Source of the DNA: Lolium rigidum
Lineage: Eukaryota; Streptophyta; Magnoliopsida; Poales; Poaceae
Direction of reading: 5' to 3'
Assembly (NCBI RefSeq): GCF_022539505.1
Contig: NC_061514.1
Location: 218,015,837 to 218,079,836, forward strand
DNA: 64,000 nt
The position numbers and the translations under genes are program-made. The notes beneath the pieces were generated by a model, which had not been told where the DNA came from, made no database searches, and was given only the letters and a program-made list of their open reading frames with translations. This document shows, piece by piece, positions 31,961 to 41,104 of this stretch (position 1 is its first letter; each line of letters opens with the position of its first letter).

Positions 31961-33503
31961 TCAAGGATAATAGGAAACTCGAAGGCTGATGACAGTCCAC
32001 TTCTTGCTTGGTCCTCCTCGCCGGCACCACACCGCGTCATGCGAGTCGTAGTAAACCTGATCAGGGGATGAACGTTTAGTTCATTCATCAGCGATAAGAA
32101 GATCAGCTACAACTTTCTGGACATATAACCACACTCCCACTTAACCACTCCACATACTCATGACAACGAGCACGCCTTACACAAACACACTTTCACTCAC
32201 TATCATTAAATCACCACACACCACAAATCACATAGCACTCCATATTTAGCATATTTGCCGCAACTCCATTTTTTCATGAAAAGGATTCAAACATTCAGTT
32301 ATGCACTTATAGTCCGGAATGCATCCTGGCATATTAATATAGTGATCACTAAGCTGCCCTTTGTCAGGGTACCATTGCATTCAAGGTAGTAAAGCTTGAC
32401 TTTCGAGTGACCGATATGATTGATGACGATGTAAATAACAGCCTTTGTTATATTATATCTGACCAAGTTAACTTTTAGAAAGCAATGATGACCTAAAATG
32501 CAGCCTTTGGTACGTCATGTATCATGTAGAACCACCTAAAAAGAGGATTCAAAAGTGCTACTGCATAAGCTGAATGCAACGCGGACAATGTTCACCTTGT
32601 GAGAGCTGAAGAGTGAATACCACGTGGCCTTTTCATTTCCATCACAAAGGGATAATATTTTCCTGTAAGACATGGTTTAATCAGCACCTAAATATGCAGT
32701 GAGTTCAGTCATAAGGTGACAAATGGCTGTCAGCAAGTTCAGAGAAAGGAATCAATCCAGACCAGCGATGCATACATATTCAACGAACCTCTAATGCAGC
32801 TATGTATATTTGCTCTTTATTTTTTAAACTATATTATGTATGGCTTGTAACTTTTACGTAGGATACAATTTTGTTTACGAACCTTTAATGCAGAGATGCT
32901 CTTCCTATAGGACCCAACTGCTCTGATGCATTCAATTGTATCCGTTGATACGTTCTGAACTTCCTTACAAATTGAGGATTTCAGATAGATTTATGTCAAT
33001 AAAAAACAACCGTTCTAGCAACATTCATAGATAGAAACTAAGACTTGCTTCATGGTTACTTTTTCATAAACAAACTGAGTGGTCAACTGTCATTAAATAA
33101 TTATTGTCGTCTACAGGGGAAATTAGATCGTGTATTTCAGAAATTACCAACTGGTTAATGTCCAAATAGGGGTTCTCAAATAATTCTGGTCTACTATTGT
33201 GATTATTCCAAGGACATGTCCTTTGGAAGATAATATAACAGATTTAAGCTACACTAAGGGGCGTGTCCCCAAGGAGAATCAAATATTTTAATTTATGAAT
33301 TCGGAGTGACAAAAGGAGCAAGTTAGAAAATTAATCCTCCTCGATCATCTCAAAGTCACTTCATTCCGATCAGTTTACCCAAACATCCGTTGTAGACCTT
33401 GAAGGATTCAATGTAGTCCTCGAATCACAATCGCCCAGAGCAGGTGATCCCCAATCATGGTCTCCCATTCTCTCGTGTTTACCTCCCGCAACTGTCACTC
33501 GCC
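31961..33503 (-). pseudogene. Unrecognised gene fragment with four exon-like blocks
   Basis: Minus-strand exons with consensus acceptor and donor sites: 33379-33503 (includes MGDHDWGSPALGDCDSRT and ends in phase 0), 32883-32963 (EVQNVSTDTIECIRAVGSY..., 27 codons, phase 0), 32596-32662 (ILSLCDGNEKATWYSLFSSH), 31961-32056 (VYYDSHDAVWCRRGGPSKKW..., ending in TGA at 31961-31963). The second and third blocks do not join in frame, so an exon is missing or the copy is damaged. I do not recognise the protein. The setting inside a mobile insertion points to a captured or moved host gene fragment. Confidence 0.5.
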
Positions 33504-33821
33504 CTGCAAAACGCGCAAAGTCAATCAAGCGACTAAACAAACAAGCACATTCAACCAGGCCAAGCTGAGATCAAAGAACAACATCTCCATGTGTTTGTGT
33601 ATGCTAATGCATAAATCCAATTAGGAGATACTTGCAGTCTCATCAATCTCCACCCGAATATATAAACGAGTTTCTACTATTTCTGCCCATGCATTTCTTT
33701 ACCACAAAATTTGGTCTTGCCCGAAAGGATGCAATGTCAACATAACCAGCAGCCTCGCACGCTTCAACATATATAAAGGCAACAAACCATGGCTGTAATA
33801 TCTATACTTGTATTGCATTTT

Positions 33822-33869
33822 CATGTTGATCGAGCTTTTTTTTTTTTTTTGAGAAACATGTTGGTCGAG
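33822..33869. repeat. Tiny poly(T) insertion between 13 bp imperfect direct repeats
   Basis: CATGTTGATCGAG (33822-33834) and CATGTTGGTCGAG (33857-33869) flank CTTTTTTTTTTTTTTTGAGAAA. On the minus strand this reads TTTCTC followed by about 15 A, like the 3' tail of a SINE or LINE with its target duplication. Confidence 0.6.
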
Positions 33870-33949
33870 ACTGTGGTGTAGATTTCCCACGTATGCGTTA
33901 TTGTTGTGGTGATGCCAAACATAAACCGAGCGAGTACTGCACAAACCAC

Positions 33950-34900
33950 ATCATGTAAGGGCTAAATCACTCGTAAAGGGCGTACCCGGATCCCCAGGAT
34001 GGCAGATTCCACGCGCATGTGTGGTACGAGCGGCGGGGAAGATGGAGTTCGAGAACCAACCGTAGGGAGTATGATGCAGATGGCGAGGAGTGTGTCTTGT
34101 GAGACCCATCCGGGGTGTGGTCGTGGTTGGAGGGAGGCCATGGGATATCTGGCCGGCGTTGAGGTTCGGTGATGCTGCTACAAGTGATGGACCGGAGGTG
34201 GGGTGCGGCGCCGGATCCGGTGCCTCCCTGCTCAGATCTGGCTGGGGAGGGGAGGGCACGATCAGGCTCGGTGCTCTTCCGTCATGGAGGTGTCGGGGAG
34301 GAGGAGAGGAAGGAGGTGCGGGAGGAGGAACTCCACGGCCTTCAGAAACTCCGATGACGGCCTTTGACCCCGGGTGCCGCAAGCACCTCCGAACGCGCCT
34401 TCACTCGCTGCGACTCTGCCCCGCTCCTCCTGCGCGCCTCCACCCCAGGTGGAATGGGGCAGGAACGAATGAGCGAAGGATGTGGCGGCGGGAGTAAGAA
34501 TCACCCGTCGATCTGGCCTCCAGGCTGGTCGCCCGGTGGGAAGAAGCCGGGTGGTCGAGGCAATCGGCGCGGCGCCGCCCAGGAGCTCGAGCGTTCCGTG
34601 TGGGCGCGGCCATGACGGGCATCCTCGGCAGCGGCTTGCTCGAGTATCCCTCGTGCTACCAACCTCCAACTCGCGTACGACCTTCATTGCAGCAGACACA
34701 TCGAGCGGCATCCATGTGGGGAGGACGGAGGGCAGAGAGGTTGGAACATAGGTCCGCTACGGAGCCTATCAACGGCTGGGGTGCCGGGGAGGCGGCAGAG
34801 TAGCCTGTGGTGGCGGCGGCGTTCAAATTGCAGTAACCTGGAAACGAGAGAGCGACACCATATCTCAGGCTAGAGGAAGGAGCAGTTGGGCCTGGGCCCA
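33950..34900 (-). other. GC-rich block at the 5' side of the captured gene
   Basis: CpG-rich sequence with long open frames on both strands. On the minus strand a 149-codon frame (34262-34711, MPLDVSAAMKVVREL...) is the longest. Codon content and the overlapping plus-strand frames do not let me decide that it is translated. It is best read as the promoter/leader or first exon area of the gene fragment at 31961-33503. Confidence 0.4.
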
Positions 34901-34997
34901 GGTGGGCGACGGGGGAAATGACCAAAAGGACGACGAAAAGGACGACCAAAATAGGGGAGAAGGGGGAACACGTTCCTTCTTTTTAATTTTATTCTGA

Positions 34998-36590
34998 AAA
35001 CTATGCCCGTCAGTCTTCACAGGCTGACCAGAACTTCATGGAATTCCTTTCCTGCCGCGTTCCTAGTTCCCTTCCTGGAACAGGGAGTGACAAGCCACAA
35101 TTTGATACACTCTGCAGAGGCGCGTTAATTTTCCCATAAGAGAACCTATCCTTGTTGCCAACCGGGCTTAAGACTCCGTCTACACTTCTTTGGTGTGAGG
35201 CCAGGTATAAGAACCAAGCCAATCACTGCCTTCTCCGCGACCCTGCATACCCACCCTTTTGTCCATCCGCATAGTCCCCGTAGACTTCTCCCGATCATAC
35301 GGCTTTACCCACGATGTACTATGGACAATCCATCATAGATGGTAGAGCGCACTCATCCTCAAGGATGGGGATTTTAAAGGATTTCCCAACCATTGCAGTG
35401 TTCTCGCAACACCCAGCCAGGCTCTATCAAGTCCGTTGATATGCAGAAGGAAAAAGATACAACTAACTTCCCTAGAGCCATTATAGATCTCATAGTTAAC
35501 GCGATATGTACGGTGCTAGAATCACTAGACGGCATTGGTGATTATTCCTAGATGAGTGGTACCCTTGCAATCGAACCTCCACTATCAACACATACCATGG
35601 TTCCATTGCGCACCACATTGTCATATTCATAATTGTAAAATAATATTTTGCTTTTCAATGCAAGAGTGATAAGTATAGTATTTTGCATGTAGTTTGATAA
35701 AATTAATCAAATGACATGAGCAAGCGATGAACTTTCCTTTCTTGACTGCAAGATTATGCAGGCAAAAGCTTCAATACGTGATAAGTCGAAATTCTGAAAT
35801 ACCATCATCGTCCGGTAAGGACAATGTTTAAAGAACTGGCAAAGATGTTATAATGCATAGTATGAGATGGAATCGTCCCGAGCGTAACCTAACCCCGATG
35901 ACTTAGGATTGGGTGAGTTGTAAATATTTCTTTAAGATGTGTTGCACTTTTAGAGTGGTTTCACAAACAAGGTTCTTATTAAGATTTGGTTACCTTATTA
36001 TCATAAACAAGTGATATAAGACATAATAACAATCATACACACAAAGGAATACTGGTTGCATAATAAGTAAAGAGTAGTTGTCAGTTTTAAGTTCTAGAGT
36101 GCATGTCTGATGATTACTTATATTATACTTCAAAGGAATAACTTTTGAAGAACATGTTATTTAAGAAATAATAAGTATGAAAAGTAAGAACTATTTGTTT
36201 CTATGTTTGGCTTGGTATTTACTTCAAAAGAATAACTTTTGAAGAATGTGTTTAATAAAGAACAAGAATTACTATAAGTAGGAGCTATGTGTTCCAAGGG
36301 TTTACTAAGATTCACTATTACGTTCATTTAATTCACTAATTAGGGACTAGTTGGTTCTTAGATAGAATGAGTCTACATGAAGCAAGTATTGATAGATTTA
36401 TTACTATGGTTGATCATAGGTATCATATCCAAGGATAGTTATCAAGGTGGTGCCATGAGTTAAACATTAGGGTTTATTATGACTTCTCATTTTCTTTACT
36501 AAGTAATCAATAATGGGTTCCTAAACTAGGTGGTTTATTATCCTCAAGTAAAGTTTAGTTGAGTAGGAGCATGTAAGGTGAATTACTATC
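34998..36590 (-). repeat. Family X LTR, minus orientation (right piece)
   Basis: Continues 28029-28648 after the insertion. It is a direct repeat of 41105-42100: both hold CACATACCATGGTTCCATT, GCAAGCGATGAACTT, GGTAAGGACAATGTTTAAAGAACT and GGTGGTTTATTATCCTCAAGTAA in the same order. It is cut at 36590 by the LTR starting at 36591. Confidence 0.8.
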
Positions 36591-36973
36591 TGACAAGGTA
36601 TCAACTTGTCAATGCCTATGGATTGTAGGCTAGGGTTTAGTTGGAAGTAGAGGGCAAGTAGATCTCGAAGGTTTCAGCCGAAAAGTACTCGACGATTATG
36701 AAAACTAGGGTTTGTAGACAATGATTCGATGATCTCTTCGTCCCTCGACTCCCCCTTTATCTAGGAGGCGGAGCCGAGGGTTTCGTTTTGTACAAGTTAC
36801 AGAGTCCGGGACGGTTTCTAACTCATCCCGCCAGATTAAAAATATCACTTCCTATTACAACTCTAACTTTCCTTAATATATCTTGGGCTCCCGAATCTTC
36901 TTATTCTTCGGGTAGTGGGCCTTCGATAAACCCGGGTACTATCTTCGGCAGGCCCATTTGGGATGCCTATGTC
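36591..36973 (-). repeat. 3' LTR (383 bp) of a gypsy element, minus orientation
   Basis: The plus strand starts TGACAAGGTATCAACTTG and ends GATGCCTATGTCA. Outside on the left is CTATC, a possible 5 bp target copy. On the minus strand the internal side carries CTCGGGGGCTAC, a polypurine tract, so this is the 3' LTR. It does not match the 542 bp 5' LTR at 48648-49189. Confidence 0.8.
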
Positions 36974-38211
36974 AGTAGCCCCCGAGATTTTGCTTGAATC
37001 GTAGAGTCAAGGAAAATCTCCACTGTTTATTTTTATTCGAGAGCTTTAACTTTTTTATATTTCTTCATATAAAATTCTATATTGTACAGGGATAATGGTA
37101 ATTGGGGCTAGTTCATCTGACGGATCAGGTACTAGTTAACTGCTCTAGTGGCAATCCGCAAAAACCTACTTCAAGATCACATCCCTGGACATGATCTCGG
37201 GATACTGGTGCAAACTTCGATAGGTGCCGCTTAAGGTCTTACCATTCTGTCGAGTCTCAGTCAAATTTATCGAGTACCTAACGCGTCCGTTAGGATTTTT
37301 CTTCGTATCTGTTGATACGGATAAAAGTAGCAGAGCGCAGTCTTCGGCGATGCCACGCCCAGCAGAACGGATCTGGGGTCTTACCTTCGCAAATTTGCGG
37401 CATTCGGAAATTGATCGCAACTTTGGCGTTCGAGAATATATTGTCGAGTGCTTTTCCGGCTGTTGGAATGGCACATTTTATCGAGTCAAATATGACTTAT
37501 ATTGCTCTCCCGATGGGAGTATATGTAGAGTTAATTATAACTCGAAATATACTCTCTTGCTTTTCTATCTTTTTTCTTTTTTAATTTCATCGGGCACGCG
37601 AACAGCGTTCCCGATGGGAGTAGCCCCCGAGGCTACAGCCAAGAACTTGTGCTTGGTTGTAGGCTCAACATTTTAGTCCACCTTGTCGCTATATTGTCAT
37701 TATCTCCCGATATAATCTTCTTTTCATCTCTCGGGTGCGCGAACAGCGCTCCCGATGGGAGTAGCCCCCGAGGCTACAGCCAAGAACTTGTGCTTGGTTG
37801 TAGGCTCCCACAATTTCTATATTGTCATACTCGAAATTTTACTTTTATCGAAGTAGCCCCCGAGCATTTGGGCAAAAACTTGTATGTGACCAAAGGCTCC
37901 CGAAGTATTCAAATAACTTCTCCTGTCGCCAATCTTCTTTTTTATTTTTCTTGTCGGCACGCCTCCCTTAATCAAATTCACTTCATCTCTATTAATAGTC
38001 GGGATTTTTCTGTCTTGTGGGTCCATTGTTTCCACCACGTTGAGACGTCGTGCAAGTGGGGGACACACGTCCTCCGCTTTTCCTGGCGCACGTACGGTAA
38101 CGCCTGTTCCATTCCATCTCAGTAAAAATACCTTTTTACCCTTTTATCTACAAGATCCTTTTTTCACCACACAATTTCTTCATCCAACGGTGCATTGCTT
38201 CGCCCGATTCC
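36974..38211. repeat. Internal 3' region with repeated polypurine-tract-like blocks
   Basis: Non-coding region between the 3' LTR and the accessory gene. GTAGCCCCCGAG (the complement of a polypurine tract) recurs at about 36972, 37620, 37762 and 37852. Around the second and third copies a segment of about 70 bp (AACAGCG...CCCGATGGGAGTAG...GCTTGGTTGTAGGCTC) is repeated at a distance of 141 bp. The open frames here are not accepted. Confidence 0.7.
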
Positions 38212-38218
38212 TATATAA
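38212..38218 (+). promoter_or_regulatory. TATA box of the antisense accessory gene
   Basis: TATATAA about 130 bp upstream of the ATG at 38347, on the strand opposite to the host retrotransposon. It is well placed for an internal promoter. Confidence 0.65.
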
Positions 38219-38346
38219 ACCTTTCTTCAACCTCGGTTTACTCCTTCGCTTGCGCCACACATTTGTTCCTCTTTGCAAAGACTTCCCCTGCGCCCAACTC
38301 TTTTTGATCTTCCGCACGCACGAACGTTGCTTCTCCAGTGCTGTTG

Positions 38347-39947
38347 ATGCCACCGCGCACGCGACTCACTCGCCACAGTACTCCAGAATCCAAGATGGCC
38401 GCTGAAGATCTTGAGTGGGAGAGATCTAGAATCTCCAACCAAGACGTCAACGTGCTGAAGAGGCTTGGCGTGATGAAGAAAGAGGACGCCATCCGCTTTC
38501 CCAGCGAAGAAAGCTACCCAAACCCTCCACTGGAGTACCGGGTTAGTTTCGTTGATCACCTCATCCGCGGCCTTTCTGCCCCAATTCACGATTTCCTCCG
38601 CGGCCTTCTTTTTGTTTATGGGATTCAACTGCACCAGTTGACTCCCAATTCCATCCTCCATATTTCCATTTTTATCACGCTGTGCGAATGCTTCCTTGGA
38701 ATCCCTCCTAACTGGGCTCTTTGGAAATGCATTTTCTGCCTCCGCCGCAATGGCGCTCACAACGCCACCTATAACATAGGCGGCGTTGTTATCTGTGTCC
38801 GAACCGACGTTGATTACTTCGACGTCAAGTTTCCTGATTCTGTCCAAGGATGGCGCAAAAGGTGGCTCTACATACACGAAGAAAGTGCCAATTCTGTGGA
38901 ACACAACATAGTCCCTTTCGACGGAAGTGCCAAAATTCAACGCCGCCGCTCCTGGGATGCTGAAGCTTCCGAAGAAGAGAAAAAGGCGACAGAAGCTCTT
39001 ATGTCTCGTATTCATCAACTTCAAAATACTCGAGGCAAAGAACTGTCTGGTGTTCAAATTACTGCCTACTTTCTTCGGATTAGAGTGCAGCCTCTTCAGG
39101 CTCGCAAAAATCCCCTTTGGACGTATGCTGGTGAAAATGACGCCAATAGGCTCTCCAATGATCTTTCTTTGAAGGACTTGGAGAAGCTGATTCGAAGAAT
39201 TTCCTCGCTGAACAAGAAGGATCCTATTCCCTCCTCTTGCCGCGTGGAACCATACAGCTCCGCCAATCCTCTCCCCGAGGTATTTTGTCTTCTCGAATTT
39301 TTATCTTGTTCCGAACTTTCCCTGCATCTCATTATATTGATATCTCTCTAATTTTTCTTTTGTCGCTATTTTCCTGCAGAACCATCCTACTATGGCTTCC
39401 CTTCCTCCTCTTCCTGAGGATGGAGAAGTCGAAGAAAGGGGCATTGTCACTGATGACAATCAAGAAGCTCCATCTTTTGTGAATGATCCCGTGGATTCTC
39501 GAAAGTCTGCGGGATCTTCCGAGGACACTACGTCGGTCCAATCTCCTCCTCCCGCTGTTTCTCCACAAAGGAAAAGGAAGAGGAGTAACGCCGAAGATTC
39601 CGGCACGTCCAAAGCCGAAGAAGTTGTTCCTTCTCATCCGAAGGCAGCTTATGATCCTTATATTGAATCCCTCGTCAGCTCGTAAGTCATTTTTATTTCT
39701 CCGTATTTCTGTACTCGAAATGTTTATCTTGTCTTGCTTTTTATGCTGTCGATTTTTAATCAACAGTGATGACGAGGAAGAAGTACCAACTGTTGACGTG
39801 GCTCCTCGGACAAGCACATCACATACTGTACTTGCCTCAGACACGCTAGTTGAAGGAGAAGAAACCTCGCCTCCTCAACAAAACGTCGTCACCACTACTC
39901 CACCATCAAGCCCCCTTGCTCCTTCACCAAAAAGGACAAGGACTGAA
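38347..39947 (+). pseudogene. Antisense accessory gene ('Transposase_28'-type), N-terminal exons, open but truncated
   Basis: Start at the ATG 38347 (MPPRTRLTRHST). Exon 1 38347-39279, exon 2 39380-39681, exon 3 39767-39947. The donors are GAG/GTATTT and CTC/GTAAGT, the acceptors are TTCCTGCAG and AATCAACAG, and phases agree at both joins. Exon 1 holds the putative gypsy-type transposon domain (VNVLKRLGVMKKEDAIRFP, PPLEYRVSFVDHLIRGLS, FLGIPPNWALWKCIF, RKNPLWTY). Exons 2-3 are acidic/Ser-Pro-rich with a basic patch (PQRKRKR). No stop interrupts these exons. The gene is cut at 39947 by an LTR; its C-terminal exon is at 44113-44606. It is homologous in domain, strand and position to 15585-20018. 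The function is unknown. Confidence 0.82.
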
Positions 39948-40690
39948 TGATAAGGGGTTGCCCGATCTTCTCAGTAAGCGACGGGTGGTGATGAACACGT
40001 GATGGTAGCAGCGGATGAAATCGATGATGATGAGGAGGATAACTTGTATGACGCCGATGAAGTCTCTCGATTGATTCCTGACGCCAATGCAACAGCTCTC
40101 AACCCTGCAAGATATTCGCAACTCCACACACTTGCGCACGTAGCCGCCGACCACGAAGCGGTAGATTGCAATCTTCTAATCCCCAATGGAACAGCAGATC
40201 ACACAAACTTTCAGTAGCATAAAACTCCAGATCGCAATGAATTGGAGAGTTGGGGAACAATAGTTTTGCTTAGCAAACAACTATGAACTAGGGTTTATCT
40301 TAAACGTGGTCTAAAGCAGCTAGGGGGTCGTCCAAGGCACTTATATAGGCGTCCGGGACGAGTTCTGGTCGAAAAATACAAGTAAAACCGACCCAGAATA
40401 GATCTGGTCGAGACAGACTCGGACTGGTCCGGTCTGGGATCCGGTCGACCGGGCTGTGGACCGGGCGGGCCGGTCTGTGGTCCGGTCAACCGGTCGGAAA
40501 CCGGGAAACTGCGAAGTTTCCGGTTTCGCCCCGTACGATAAATTTCCTCCGGTTGGCGGCCGGTTGTCGACCGGTCGACCGGGCCAGGGACCGGGCTGCC
40601 CGGTCTGGAGGCCGGTCTGACCGGGTTCTGGACCGGCCTGGACTTCTTCTTCTCCTCTCGCGCATGCCTCCCGCTCCTCCCTCGCGCGTC
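39948..40690 (-). repeat. 3' LTR of another gypsy element (family Y), minus orientation
   Basis: The left end is TGATAAGGGG at 39948 (LTR 3' end CCTTATCA on the minus strand). TATA (TATATAAG on the minus strand) lies at 40341-40347. 40400-40640 holds many CCGGTCGACCGG-like units, also seen at 1-60. The right (5') boundary of the LTR is not clear and lies about 40640-40700. Confidence 0.65.
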
Positions 40691-40967
40691 CATGAGATAT
40701 CTTCATGTCCAGCTCCATGTCCAGCTTCACGGCCCTCTTGACGTCCGTCTTCATGTCCAGCTGCTCCTCTCCTCGTGCGATGCTTGTCTCCTCTTGATAC
40801 CTGATGATACATAAGTAATAGGACTTAGGTAGTATAAAGTTCTCATCAATCAAAGTATCGTTTAGGAACAAGTTCACCTGTTGTTTAAGTAGCTTCGCAC
40901 GAGCTCTTGTAATTGGTCCAATCCGAACTTCATTGGACTTGAGCTTCACGGCGAGGTTCATCTTCAT
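40690..40967 (-). pseudogene. C-terminal tail of a gypsy pol (family Y)
   Basis: A minus-strand frame contains GPITRARAKLLKQQVN followed by LPKSYYLCIIRYQ, the tail motif found after integrase in many grass gypsy polyproteins. It is followed by a repetitive DMKTD/ELDMK stretch and then the LTR. The rest of pol would lie to the right and is absent: the next sequence is an assembly gap and then a different LTR. Confidence 0.6.
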
Positions 40968-41004
40968 TTGTTAATGACGGTGGTAGTAGTGAGGTAGGGA
41001 TGTC

Positions 41005-41104
41005 NNNNNNNNNNNNNNNNNNNNNNNNNNNNNNNNNNNNNNNNNNNNNNNNNNNNNNNNNNNNNNNNNNNNNNNNNNNNNNNNNNNNNNNNNNNNNNNN
41101 NNNN
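41005..41104. other. Assembly gap, 100 N
   Basis: Exactly 100 N, a conventional gap of unknown size. It separates family Y sequence from family X LTR sequence, so order and distance across it are not certain. Confidence 1.

Larger units (their letters stand above)
28649..34985 (-). mobile_element. 6.3 kb insertion with a Helitron-like 3' end, gene fragments and a 12 bp flanking duplication
   Basis: The insertion splits a family X LTR. The direct repeat ATTTTATTCTGA lies at 28637-28648 and 34986-34997. The uninterrupted relative at 25103-25176 shows the empty-site layout. On the minus strand the insertion ends with a short hairpin (CCCGT...ACGGG) followed by CATTTGTGCTAG, the form of a plant Helitron 3' end (hairpin then CTRR), and the next base is T. 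Inside are a minus-strand exon series (31961-33503), a GC-rich 5' block (33950-34900) and internal duplications. Helitrons do not normally duplicate the target, so the class is unsettled: Helitron, other element, or repair-mediated gene movement. Confidence 0.6.

Noticed and set aside
34262..34711. 149 codon minus-strand frame as a separate gene
   Set aside because: Overlapping plus-strand frames of similar length and CpG-rich composition make it unconvincing; recorded only as part of the GC-rich block.
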